From Candidatus Stahliibacteriota bacterium (GTDB taxonomy: Bacteria; Hydrothermota; Tepidihabitantia; SM23-42): a DNA stretch of 36,940 nt. The notes under the pieces are model-generated. The model saw only the letters and a program-made list of their open reading frames with translations. It had not been told where the DNA came from and did not search any database. The DNA is taken from contig JAUWLY010000001.1 of the NCBI GenBank assembly GCA_030613445.1, forward strand, positions 1 to 36,940. Direction: 5' to 3'. The translations under genes were made by a program, and so were the position numbers. Positions within the stretch are counted from its first letter, which is position 1; the number at the start of each line of letters is the position of its first letter. Of this stretch, positions 6,849 through 14,131 are shown in pieces.

Positions 6849-7481
6849 TCAATAAGCCCATTGTACTGTCCATATCGTATTGCCGAGTGTATCTGGCCAG
6901 CATTCTACCAATACTACTCTTGGTACAGTAATTGATATACTACCAGAGTCAATGAAGATGTTTGTATCACGATAAACTTCCCAACAATAATCGTCAACCG
7001 TTACAGTATCGGATACGACAATAGTATGAAATTCATCTGGCGGAGCATCTACATGGAGAATATAATCTCCACTTGCGCCGGTCAAATGTAAATCAATTGG
7101 TGAGAGACAAGTACTATCATAACCACTGCTATGTAGACATATTTCACATTCTTCAAATGGTGGATAGTATAAATAAATCAGATCGGTGGTAATGGCAGAT
7201 TCGATGAGCTCATCTTCAACATAGAGATCGATAATTAATGTATCACCATAATACGAGGAAAAGATACCCTGAACGATCTCGTATTCATCCTCTAATTCAT
7301 GATTATGCGAAGCTGGTACGGTATCCATGCCTTCAATATAATTGTTACCAGGTATATCGCCAATATAGTAATAAAATTCAGCTCCATCAGTACCGCTAAC
7401 TCTAAACTCAACGCTTTGTGGGTAATTACCACAACCAGCGACAAACAGAATTGCGCAGCCCAACCAGATATAGCCTTTCAT
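6849..7481 (-). CDS. putative lipoprotein of unknown function
   Basis: This gene encodes 210 residues. The N-terminus MKGYIWLGCAILFVAGCGN has a basic n-region, a hydrophobic core and the lipobox VAGC, so signal peptidase II cleavage and lipid attachment at the second Cys are expected. The mature part is acidic, rich in Tyr and Asp, with beta-strand-like stretches (DTLIIDLYVEDELIESAITT; ILHVDAPPDEFHTIVVSDTV) and four spaced cysteines (around ECEICLHSSGYDSTC). A carboxypeptidase-regulatory or Ig-like fold is possible. No family is recognised. GGGAGG lies just before the ATG at 7481. It is separate from the TIR gene: a GATTTGACCCCACAT motif lies between them. Confidence 0.65.
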   Translation of the reverse strand: MKGYIWLGCAILFVAGCGNYPQSVEFRVSGTDGAEFYYYIGDIPGNNYIEGMDTVPASHNHELEDEYEIVQGIFSSYYGDTLIIDLYVEDELIESAITTDLIYLYYPPFEECEICLHSSGYDSTCLSPIDLHLTGASGDYILHVDAPPDEFHTIVVSDTVTVDDYCWEVYRDTNIFIDSGSISITVPRVVLVECWPDTLGNTIWTVQWAY

Positions 7482-7601
7482 TCTTACCTCCCTTGTGTGA
7501 GTTCATTTAACTGCTATAGTATTATTAATAATCTCTTGACAGTCAAGAGCCGATGTATAGATTCATTTATCTCATCCGTAAAAGTCCAAAGTCCAGCGGA
7601 A

Positions 7602-7649
7602 CGTATCGAAGTATTGAGATGCTGAAAGTGCTGAAGAATTGAAGTGATC
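7602..7649. repeat. 8-nt quasi-periodic tract
   Basis: Six consecutive 8-nt units run in exact register, for example AGTATTGA and GATGCTGA. The tract leads into the 37-bp repeat ending in TAACCCCC (7621-7657). Confidence 0.7.
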
Positions 7650-7695
7650 TAACCCCCTTTATCGCATAAATTCGTTTATGTATAGAGGAAAGCCT

Positions 7696-7992
7696 CTACC
7701 GCTTTTTCCTTTTAGTCTTTGATAAATTAGTCACGGTAACATGCATCCTCTTCTTACGCACCTGCTGCATTGCTTTATTCATATCCTTTTGCGGAACCCT
7801 TAGGATTTTATTTTTATTCCTTTGAGTTTTCAAACGAGACAACGCTTGATCTATCTTCTTCGGAGTACCGCCTCTTTCAACTTCGATTGCATGATGACCG
7901 CGAATTGCATCAAGACGACGACCACGTGAAATAGGAACTTCTTTTCGAGCGGCTTTCCCCTTGCCACGTTTGTGTGATCTACTTTCTGGCAT
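7696..7992 (-). CDS. small very basic protein downstream of HNH gene
   Basis: This gene encodes 98 residues, with more than a quarter Lys or Arg and both ends strongly basic (SHKRGKGKAARK; SKTKRKKR). The centre reads GRRLDAIRGHHAIEVERGG, then QALSRLKTQRNKNKILRVPQ. I have a weak memory of similar hypothetical proteins beginning MPE.SHKR but know no function; binding of DNA or RNA is the natural inference from charge. It lies 46 nt after the HNH gene on the same strand and may be co-transcribed with it. ATG at 7992 is preceded by GGAGGTAATC, a good ribosome site, so translation is likely. Confidence 0.6.
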   Translation of the reverse strand: MPESRSHKRGKGKAARKEVPISRGRRLDAIRGHHAIEVERGGTPKKIDQALSRLKTQRNKNKILRVPQKDMNKAMQQVRKKRMHVTVTNLSKTKRKKR

Positions 7993-8038
7993 GATTACCT
8001 CCGATTTTCTTATATACTATTTGTTATTATGCTTTAAG

Positions 8039-8299
8039 TCATAATGTTCTGCTATGACAATCCCAGCAAAGAATTTCACAATTTGAAAGACTATCGGAGC
8101 CTCCACTTTGAATACTCACCCGATGGTGAGCTTCCCATGAACCCCAACCGCTATCACGACCACGATTCCCCCACGATAGGGTTTTATTACACCGCCCTAC
8201 ATGACCATGGGTTGTTCGCGCGCACTCAGATTTGCCGCCTGATCTTTGCCATGCAGCCTTCACAGTTTCTTCAGGAGAAAAGGTGGCAGGTCTTGACAT
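8039..8299 (-). CDS. small HNH endonuclease-like protein
   Basis: This gene encodes 86 residues. The C-terminal half has the HNH core: WEAHHRVSIQSGGSDSLSNC followed by EILCWDCH. The His pair, the Asn and the terminal His are the catalytic and metal-binding residues. Cysteines in SECARTTHGHVGRC and CWDC can form the structural zinc site. HNH domains nick or cut DNA in restriction, homing and phage-packaging contexts; a domain this small without a recognition module is common beside phage or defence genes. The start at 8299 (ATGTCAAGACC) lies 10 nt after GAGG. The basic protein at 7992-7696 follows. Confidence 0.7.
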   Translation of the reverse strand: MSRPATFSPEETVKAAWQRSGGKSECARTTHGHVGRCNKTLSWGNRGRDSGWGSWEAHHRVSIQSGGSDSLSNCEILCWDCHSRTL

Positions 8300-8361
8300 T
8301 AGACATTTTCCTCGCGGATTATTATATTGATACCAGTGATTCTTGTTCCCTCAATAGTGAA

Positions 8362-9420
8362 CTATCGTTCATTAGATATGACCAATGATAATCGTCTACC
8401 ATCTGCATCAAAGCCGTAGATTTTGTATTTTCCTGTTTTAGAATCGTAAATATAGCATACTTGTCCTGGTTTTCCTTCAGTGCCATCAACTGCTGGTAAT
8501 ATATCGGGATCAACTGGGTTAATGAATGAAGATGGTAGCAAGTGTAAAAAATTGGAGACTGCTTGAGGATATACACCTTCATTATCTGTAGAGTATAGTT
8601 CTACCGAGAGTTGCATAGTGTGCATGTTAATTCTAACCGCCTCTTCCAATTCTTCATTTGATGGTTTGTACTCATATTGGTCAATAACATAATAAACAAC
8701 CTTAGGTGTAATGACTGAATATGAATTATTAATAGTGAGTGTAACTTCTTCATCCGCCGGAGTGTAACCGCCACCAATAAAAGCAGTTGTTGGGTTAATT
8801 TTCTGACTAGCAACTAAGGAACCACCCTCATCACGTAATGAAATTATGACATCTTCTTCTTTAACGGTCGCGAAACACACAACAAGAGTTTTCCCTGAAA
8901 TTGTATAGGTTATATCTTTAGTCTTACCTGCATCAATGACTATTGTTTTTGCAATTTCTTTTTTTATAGGAAGTGCCTTAAGTACTTTTTTCTCTTCTAT
9001 GATCGGACATGGTACATACGCTTGACCACCTTCCCATAGATGTCTGCGGTAACCAATTAGGTTACCTTCTTCATCAAGAGTAACTATACCAGGTAACATT
9101 TCTGAAACTTTCTTAAACTGATTACTTTTAAAACCGTATATTTCCGTCCAGCAAGCAGCACCTGGACAGATTACTATTGCAATTTCCTTGCCTTGCATGC
9201 TAGAGCAGTAGTCATTTATCTGAACAGTATAAAGACCTTCCTCGCCAGAGACAACTATATGTCTTGTACCCGTAGCACCATTCACCACAACCACACTTTG
9301 TTCACCTATCTTAATCTCATCATCAACGCCATCACCCGTTACGTCAGCCATTTTAGTCTCGCCTTTTAAGAAAGAAAACATGAATATTAGCACAAAGATG
9401 AATATTACATATTTTTTCAT
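8362..9420 (-). CDS. exported protein with pseudopilin-like C-terminal domain
   Basis: This gene encodes 352 residues. The signal peptide (MKKYVIFIFVLIFMFSFLKG) is followed by an EF-hand-like calcium loop (DVTGDGVDDEIKIG) of FG-GAP/VCBS style and a beta-rich centre. Residues from about 262 read INMHTMQLSVELYSTDNEGVY..., then LLPSSFINPVDPD, then GQVCYIYDSKTGKYKIYGFD. This resembles the soluble C-terminal half of type II/IV pseudopilins (GspG/PilE style), which normally follows a hydrophobic N-terminal helix that is absent here. The domain therefore appears to have been moved behind an unrelated secreted domain. It is likely periplasmic or surface-located with unknown function. GAGGAGG precedes the ATG at 9420. 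Confidence 0.65.
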   Translation of the reverse strand: MKKYVIFIFVLIFMFSFLKGETKMADVTGDGVDDEIKIGEQSVVVVNGATGTRHIVVSGEEGLYTVQINDYCSSMQGKEIAIVICPGAACWTEIYGFKSNQFKKVSEMLPGIVTLDEEGNLIGYRRHLWEGGQAYVPCPIIEEKKVLKALPIKKEIAKTIVIDAGKTKDITYTISGKTLVVCFATVKEEDVIISLRDEGGSLVASQKINPTTAFIGGGYTPADEEVTLTINNSYSVITPKVVYYVIDQYEYKPSNEELEEAVRINMHTMQLSVELYSTDNEGVYPQAVSNFLHLLPSSFINPVDPDILPAVDGTEGKPGQVCYIYDSKTGKYKIYGFDADGRRLSLVISNER

Positions 9421-9532
9421 TTTTCCTCCTCTTTTTACAAAATTTAGTAATTCAATCTAACAAACATAAAAATCTTTGCTGCGCAAAGGAAGTTGATCAA
9501 TTTTTTGTCGTGCTTTTTCCTCTGGTTTCATG

Positions 9533-9955
9533 TTACGTCGGTATCTGTATTGTATCCAGCACGATCGGTGGTAAATTCATGTTTAGGGTCATCTGGTGTA
9601 CGCATTGCCGGAAATAGGGCCATGTTTGAAGGCGTAAGCTACTTTTGGCAAATATGTTAAAATATGCTTTATTAATCGGCATTTTTAACGTATATTTCAG
9701 TAAGTAATGTATCTCCATTGCAAATCCAGGCTTATCTGCATCTTTTTTCTTTCCTTTGAGTGTATAGATCTGCTTTACTTCGATTTTTTTCTCATCTATT
9801 GATTCATAACTTGCTTCATCCTTTATTAACAAACCAGCTGGAGGTTCGAAGTTCTTATCCACTGTTGCTTTTAGCGATGTCATTTTTATTTCATCGAGCG
9901 TTAAACCTTTGATGAATTTTCTATATTCGGATTTGGTGACCTTTATCTCCTTCAT
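9533..9955 (-). CDS. secB: SecB-like chaperone of a toxin-antitoxin-chaperone operon
   Basis: This gene encodes 140 residues, the usual SecB length. The C-terminal part reads NIFAKSSLRLQTWPYFRQCV then HQMTLNMNLPPIVLDTIQIP, matching the SecB pattern of a Pro-Tyr-x-Arg helix followed by a Met-rich stretch and LPPL/V.L. The N-terminal part is the expected antiparallel beta-sheet (VDKNFEPPAGLLI; KIEVKQIYTLKG; FAMEIHYLLKYTL). It is the third gene after hicA and hicB, with a 9-nt gap to hicB. In known TAC systems a dedicated SecB-like chaperone binds a C-terminal extension of the antitoxin, protects it from aggregation and proteolysis, and so lets it neutralise the toxin. A housekeeping SecB role is less likely in this position. 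Confidence 0.75.
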   Translation of the reverse strand: MKEIKVTKSEYRKFIKGLTLDEIKMTSLKATVDKNFEPPAGLLIKDEASYESIDEKKIEVKQIYTLKGKKKDADKPGFAMEIHYLLKYTLKMPINKAYFNIFAKSSLRLQTWPYFRQCVHQMTLNMNLPPIVLDTIQIPT

Positions 9956-9964
9956 TATTACCTC

Positions 9965-10516
9965 TTAGGATCTTACAACTCCTGGTTTTTTCCATGTCAT
10001 TTTAGGTATTTTGCTTTTTTCTGACAAGGTTTCATATACCGTATCAGGTTGGGCTATTTTCATTGCTTCTTGTTTTAACTCGTATTCTCCTTTGGTTCTG
10101 CTTTCAATTTCCCATAAAGCAGTTTTAATTTCAATTTTAATTTCCTTAAAAGTCACCCGCTCGGACAAAAGTGTTAGTGCCATCTGATTAAGGCTGACGC
10201 CTTCTTTCTTAGCCAAGCGAGCAATGCGACGGTGCAGCGAAATTGGAATCCTCACAAGGAACTTGCCACTATATTCCTTGGTTGTCTCAGGTTCAGAAAC
10301 AACCTGATTTTTTTTCAGCATCGATTCAAACCACATTTTTTTTGCTTGTTCAAGATTTTTCAATGCTTCTTCTTGCGTCTCTCCTTGAGACATGCAGCCA
10401 GTCAATTCATCAATCTCAGCGAAGAATCCACCTGCTTCTTCTGGCATTAGTTTTATGGTGTATGGAAGACTCAAATAATATTCAAGATCGTGCTTTTTAT
10501 TCTTAATTTTGCTCAT
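9965..10516 (-). CDS. hicB: HicB antitoxin with extended C-terminus
   Basis: This gene encodes 183 residues. Residues 17-80 form the HicB partial RNase-H-like fold (PYTIKLMPEEAGGFFAEIDE, LTGCMSQGETQEEALKNLEQ). Residues 84-120 form a ribbon-helix-helix DNA-binding domain (KFLVRIPISLHRRIARLAKK then EGVSLNQMALTLLSER). Residues 121-183 form a further helical, charged tail that ordinary HicB proteins lack, ending in SKIPKMTWKKPGVV. In chaperone-controlled antitoxins such a tail is the chaperone-addiction (ChAD) region, and the next gene is a SecB-like protein. The start overlaps the hicA end by 14 nt, so the two are translationally coupled. The RHH domain is expected to bind the palindrome in the hicA promoter. 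Confidence 0.85.
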   Translation of the reverse strand: MSKIKNKKHDLEYYLSLPYTIKLMPEEAGGFFAEIDELTGCMSQGETQEEALKNLEQAKKMWFESMLKKNQVVSEPETTKEYSGKFLVRIPISLHRRIARLAKKEGVSLNQMALTLLSERVTFKEIKIEIKTALWEIESRTKGEYELKQEAMKIAQPDTVYETLSEKSKIPKMTWKKPGVVRS

Positions 10517-10754
10517 ACCATTCCTCCAGGTTTAATATTTCTATGATTTTCCTTATATAACCACGTTTTGCTTTTTTATGTTTTTTCGGTATCGTAATAG
10601 ACGGGAAACCGGTTTTCCCATATACGAAATGACTTCCAGACGTAGATCTATCCAACTGCCACCCAAACCATCTAAGCACCTTTGCAACCTCGTCGAACCG
10701 CATTTCTGGTGGTAAACGAAGCATCTTTTTGACTAGTTTCTTTACGTTTGCCAT
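10503..10754 (-). CDS. hicA: HicA-type mRNA interferase toxin
   Basis: This gene encodes 83 residues. It shows the dsRBD-like HicA fold: RFDEVAKVLRWFGWQLDRS, then TSGSHFVYGKTGFPSITIPK, with His42 in the GSH motif as the catalytic residue, and a closing helix RGYIRKIIEILNLEEW. HicA cleaves mRNA independently of the ribosome and is blocked by HicB. The toxin gene comes first, then hicB (14-nt overlap), then the secB-like gene. The ATG at 10754 lies only nine bases behind the -10 box, so the mRNA is nearly leaderless and lacks a clear ribosome site. An internal ATG (residue 11) would remove part of the first helix and is less likely. Confidence 0.85.
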   Translation of the reverse strand: MANVKKLVKKMLRLPPEMRFDEVAKVLRWFGWQLDRSTSGSHFVYGKTGFPSITIPKKHKKAKRGYIRKIIEILNLEEWYEQN

Positions 10755-10763
10755 TCACCACTC

Positions 10764-10792
10764 ATTATACTATATATAGTATCACCTGTCAA
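10764..10792 (-). promoter_or_regulatory. consensus promoter of hicA-hicB-secB
   Basis: TTGACA at 10787-10792 and TATAAT at 10764-10769 are 17 bp apart, a perfect match in both boxes. The spacer holds the palindromic operator at 10767-10782. Confidence 0.85.
10767..10782. promoter_or_regulatory. predicted HicB operator, 16-bp perfect palindrome
   Basis: ATACTATATATAGTAT fills the spacer and overlaps the -10 box by three bases, so a bound ribbon-helix-helix dimer would block RNA polymerase. A second perfect palindrome, ATTTTATATAAAAT, lies just upstream of the -35 box at 10796-10809 and could be another site or an UP-like AT-rich element. Confidence 0.65.
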
Positions 10793-10809
10793 GATATTTT
10801 ATATAAAAT

Positions 10810-11345
10810 CCATGAAAAATAGAGCCTTTTTCTGGTGAGATCCGTTTTCTAATACACTCTTTTCGTGTTATTCTGCTCTCACTCCCATTCACCGTCATAT
10901 TACTCACTCCCCCTTCTTACTCGCGAATTTCCGCCTATGCTATTATCCACAAATTACCGCATTAGTCAATAATCCCCACTAACCAAAACAAAAAAGGCAT
11001 AGCCCCTTAACCACCAAACACACGTAGATACAGCTAAGGCAACTACACCTTTGTGGATTTTTCCAAACCTGCTACTTAGTTAAAAAATCCGTCATACCCG
11101 TTCTGTCTCCAGAACGGTTCTCATACCTTCTCAATCAAATTATATGTATTATTTATTAGATGTCAAGAGACTTAAGAGTAAAAGCGTCCCGGTGAAACAT
11201 TTGACTCACGGGATAAATAAACCGTACACCACCCGCTTCGCGGAAATGTGGCATGCATTCTGTTGAAGATACGCCTTCGGCTGGAAGACATGCTTCGCTG
11301 AAGAAAAGAACTAAATAGACCAGGCAAACTAAAGAGTTAAACCTA
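10810..11345. other. intergenic region at the divergence of minus- and plus-strand genes
   Basis: I see no gene in this 0.5 kb. It contains a perfect 8-bp hairpin with a 4-nt loop at 11098-11117 (CCGTTCTG...CAGAACGG), a CACTCCC/TCACTCCCCC-rich stretch near 10880-10920, and GC-richer segments near 11220-11300 (for example ACGCCTTCGGCTGGAAG) that look like decayed repeats. Confidence 0.5.
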
Positions 11346-11374
11346 TTGATATTGGATGGTGTCTAATGTATAAT
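11346..11374 (+). promoter_or_regulatory. promoter of the outer membrane receptor gene
   Basis: TTGATA at 11346-11351 and TATAAT at 11369-11374 are 17 bp apart. The -10 box overlaps an ATG at 11366, which rules that codon out as the start and supports the ATG at 11390. Confidence 0.65.
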
Positions 11375-11389
11375 AAACAACAAAATCCA

Positions 11390-13843
11390 ATGATAAAAAG
11401 ACCGATAATTACGAGCTTTATATTAATGCTTGGTTTTGCAGGCATTGTATATGCCCAACATCCAGGTGGGCCACCAGGAACAGGCTTTGCGGATTTTAAT
11501 GGCAAACTGAGCGGCAATGTATATGACGCTGATTATCAAGAACCGATTGAATATGCGAATATCGTGCTTTTCAGGCAAAAAGATAGCGCGCAGGTTACAG
11601 GCACAATAACTAATCCGCAGGGTTATTTTCAATTGACTGATATTAAGCCTGGTATGTATTATATGGAGATATCATTTATGGGTTATAAAACTCATACAAT
11701 CAAAGGCATTAAGATAACTCCGGCTAATCCGGAAGTTCACGCGGGAAATATTTCTTTAAAATCAACAGTTTTACCAGTAGAAGGTACTGTTGTTGAGGCA
11801 GAACGTCCTGTGATGTCTTATGAGATAGATAAAAAAGTAATAAATGTGAGTAGACAGACAACGTCTGTTTCTGGTACTGCGGTCGATGTCCTGGAAAATG
11901 TACCATCAGTAAATGTGGATATCGAAGGCAATGTAAGTCTGCGCGGCAGCGAAAATTTCACTGTGCTCATAAATAGTAGACCGACAATCCTGGACCCGAG
12001 TGATGCCCTGCAACAGATCCCTGCCAGCATGATAGATAACATCGAGATCATTACAAATCCTTCAGCCAAGTATGATCCTGAGGGTGTTTCTGGTATTATC
12101 AACGTTATCATGAAGAAAAAGACTCTGCAAGGAATAAGTGGTATTGCAAATATGAATGTCGGGCTGGATGAAAAATACGGAGGAGATTTTCTTGTTAGTT
12201 ATCGCACAGGAATAGCTAATTTGTTTCTTAGTGCTAGCTACCGCAAATATAGTTTCCCTGGTACGAGCACGATTGAAAACAGGACTACTAATAATGATAC
12301 TACTTCCTATGTATTATCAAGTGGACAAACTTCGCGTTGGTGGAAACCGTACGGTCTGCGCATGGGAGTGGACCTGCAACTCGGTATCAGAGACAAACTG
12401 AGCCTTGGAGGGCAATATCGTGCATGGGAAATGGAGCACATTAATGAACTCAATTACGATGAATGGTCAGAACCCGGTGATACTACTCATAATCTGTATC
12501 TGAGTCAAGATAACGGCGAATTCTCACACCAATATTATTCATTAACACTTGATCACGTACATCGCTTTGGAGAAAAGAACCACAACATAGCCTTGCGTGG
12601 CGTGTACAGTCATATCAAGAGAACTCGTCTCTCTTTTGATGAACTTCTTGATACTACAGACGTAATCACGAGTGGCCGTAGAAACGAAGAGCAGGGTCCA
12701 ACAATGTTTGCACAAATAAAACTTGATTACACCCTGCCTGTGCGAGAAAAAAGCAAATTCGAAGCAGGCTTTCAGGCCAGACCGAACCGCTCTGAAGAGG
12801 ACGCAAAAACATATGAATACGATACTACTACTGGAAACTATGAGTACGCGGAGCAGTTCAGCCATTCAACTAAGTATACTCGGGATATATACGCATTATA
12901 TACAATGTATTCAGGTACATGGCATAGATTTGGGTATCAAGGAGGACTGCGTAGTGAAATTACTCACCGTCTCATTGAAATGATTGGCGAGGATGAACAA
13001 TTCACTTTAGACCGATGGGATTATTTCCCGAGCTGCCATGTCTCGTATAAATTCCCAAAGGGCCAACAGCTTATGGCAAGCTATACGCGCCGGATTAGCC
13101 GTCCCAGACCGTGGTGGTTCGAACCATTCATAACCTGGTCAGATGCATATAATGTACGCAAAGGAAATCCCGAGCTTAACCCAGAATACATTGATTCATA
13201 CGAACTTGGTTTTCAGACATTCCTCGGCAAGAGTCTGATCTCACTCGAAACTTTTTACCGTAAAACCCATAATAGTATTGAACGCGTCCAGTCTTTGTAC
13301 AGCGATAATGTAATTCTGCATACGATTGAAAATGTCGGAACTGATAGGGTACTTGGTGTCGAAGGAATGTTTGACGTCAAATTAGCAGCATGGTGGAACA
13401 TCAATTGTACAGGGAATCTGTTTCAGCAATGGATAAAAGGTGAACTTTACGGACAGAGCTTTTCTGAAGAGAATTTTAACTGGAGCACAAGATTCAGTAA
13501 TGAATTTAGAGTGTTGCCGACAACCAAGCTCCAATTCAATGGAAGATTCCACAGCCCACGACTGTCAGTTCAGGGACAACGTGAAGCATATTTCACTATT
13601 GACGGAGCAATAAAACAGGGATTTTTTAATAAGAAACTGAGCGCAACTCTGCAAATAAGGGATATTTTTAGTACGAGCAAACGCGAATATACATCTGAAG
13701 GCGAGGACTTTTATTATTACAGGTATTCTGACCGCAAGTCGCCTGTCGTGATGCTTAGTATTAATTACAACTTTAATAATTACAAACAAGAACGCCGACG
13801 CGACGACACTGAGCAAGATTTCGAAGGCATGGAGGAGATGTAG
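11390..13843 (+). CDS. TonB-dependent-receptor-like outer membrane beta-barrel protein
   Basis: From the ATG at 11390 this gene encodes 817 residues. The signal peptide MIKRPIITSFILMLGFAGIV ends in YAQ. A carboxypeptidase-regulatory-like beta-sandwich follows (GNVYDADYQEPIEYANIVLF; GYFQLTDIKPGMYYMEISFM). Then comes a plug domain (DVLENVPSVNVDIEGNVSLR; IPASMIDNIEIITNPSAKYD; GVSGIINVIMKKK), and then a long barrel of alternating strands ending in VVMLSINYNFN. This is the outer-membrane-barrel (OMP_b-brl_3) branch of TonB receptors common in Bacteroidota-like bacteria. The substrate is unknown, and no SusD-like partner or ABC importer is adjacent. The last 20 residues are a charged tail and not an aromatic-terminated strand. 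The leader is only about 8 nt with no ribosome site. Confidence 0.85.
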   Translation: MIKRPIITSFILMLGFAGIVYAQHPGGPPGTGFADFNGKLSGNVYDADYQEPIEYANIVLFRQKDSAQVTGTITNPQGYFQLTDIKPGMYYMEISFMGYKTHTIKGIKITPANPEVHAGNISLKSTVLPVEGTVVEAERPVMSYEIDKKVINVSRQTTSVSGTAVDVLENVPSVNVDIEGNVSLRGSENFTVLINSRPTILDPSDALQQIPASMIDNIEIITNPSAKYDPEGVSGIINVIMKKKTLQGISGIANMNVGLDEKYGGDFLVSYRTGIANLFLSASYRKYSFPGTSTIENRTTNNDTTSYVLSSGQTSRWWKPYGLRMGVDLQLGIRDKLSLGGQYRAWEMEHINELNYDEWSEPGDTTHNLYLSQDNGEFSHQYYSLTLDHVHRFGEKNHNIALRGVYSHIKRTRLSFDELLDTTDVITSGRRNEEQGPTMFAQIKLDYTLPVREKSKFEAGFQARPNRSEEDAKTYEYDTTTGNYEYAEQFSHSTKYTRDIYALYTMYSGTWHRFGYQGGLRSEITHRLIEMIGEDEQFTLDRWDYFPSCHVSYKFPKGQQLMASYTRRISRPRPWWFEPFITWSDAYNVRKGNPELNPEYIDSYELGFQTFLGKSLISLETFYRKTHNSIERVQSLYSDNVILHTIENVGTDRVLGVEGMFDVKLAAWWNINCTGNLFQQWIKGELYGQSFSEENFNWSTRFSNEFRVLPTTKLQFNGRFHSPRLSVQGQREAYFTIDGAIKQGFFNKKLSATLQIRDIFSTSKREYTSEGEDFYYYRYSDRKSPVVMLSINYNFNNYKQERRRDDTEQDFEGMEEM

Positions 13844-13867
13844 CGTCCCGGCAGAAAAAAGATTCCA

Positions 13868-13890
13868 CCCCGAATGCTATTGCTACGGGG
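13868..13890. repeat. palindromic intergenic element
   Basis: CCCCG at 13868-13872 pairs with CGGGG at 13886-13890. It is followed by CAGACAGG, as in the other CCCGTA...TACGGG elements, which are followed by GCAGGC or ACAGGC. Confidence 0.5.
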
Positions 13891-13963
13891 CAGACAGGAT
13901 AAATAGGGCGAGAAGCGAAAAGAAATGACCGTAGACAGAAAAACAAAGAATGAAGCGTAGGGC

Positions 13964-13990
13964 ATCCCGCTGCTCAAAGAGCAGCGGGAT
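13964..13990 (+). terminator. perfect 12-bp hairpin after the receptor gene
   Basis: ATCCCGCTGCTC and GAGCAGCGGGAT form an uninterrupted 12-bp stem with an AAA loop, followed by AAATCTTCTT. It could act as a transcription terminator, although the trailing T-run is imperfect. It abuts the 8-nt-periodic repeat at 14006. Confidence 0.5.
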
Positions 13991-14064
13991 AAATCTTCTT
14001 ACTCTATCTCCGATACACCGGTACGCCGTTACTCCGATACTGCCCTTTCAAGGTGAACACCTGG
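13984..14064. repeat. dispersed repeat copy A with 8-nt-periodic core
   Basis: This segment corresponds to the right parts of 27939-28078 and 35029-35168. The core from 14006 is in exact 8-nt units (ATCTCCGA, TACGCCGT and relatives) and is the reverse complement of the AGTATCGG family seen at 573. It ends in AGGTGAACACCTGG, which contains a short palindrome. Confidence 0.8.
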
Positions 14065-14086
14065 TACCCGTGTCGAAATTACAATC

Positions 14087-14114
14087 TTGACATTCTATCC
14101 ATTACAACAATAAT
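14087..14114 (+). promoter_or_regulatory. promoter of the CPBP protease gene
   Basis: TTGACA at 14087-14092 and AATAAT at 14109-14114 are 16 bp apart. Confidence 0.6.
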
Positions 14115-14131
14115 ACGGTAGGGGAATATGG

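Noticed and set aside
8044..8388. Plus-strand open frame opposite the HNH gene
   Set aside because: It overlaps the HNH gene and the end of the pseudopilin-like gene, has no ribosome site and shows no family pattern; it is an antisense shadow.
10810..11345. Possible tRNA or small RNA gene in the 0.5-kb gap
   Set aside because: Only one simple 8-bp hairpin (11098-11117) is visible; no cloverleaf, CCA end or conserved RNA pattern could be found by eye.
11366..11389. Upstream ATG as the start of the TonB-receptor-like gene
   Set aside because: The -10 box TATAAT (11369-11374) lies within these codons, and the signal peptide begins at the later ATG (11390).
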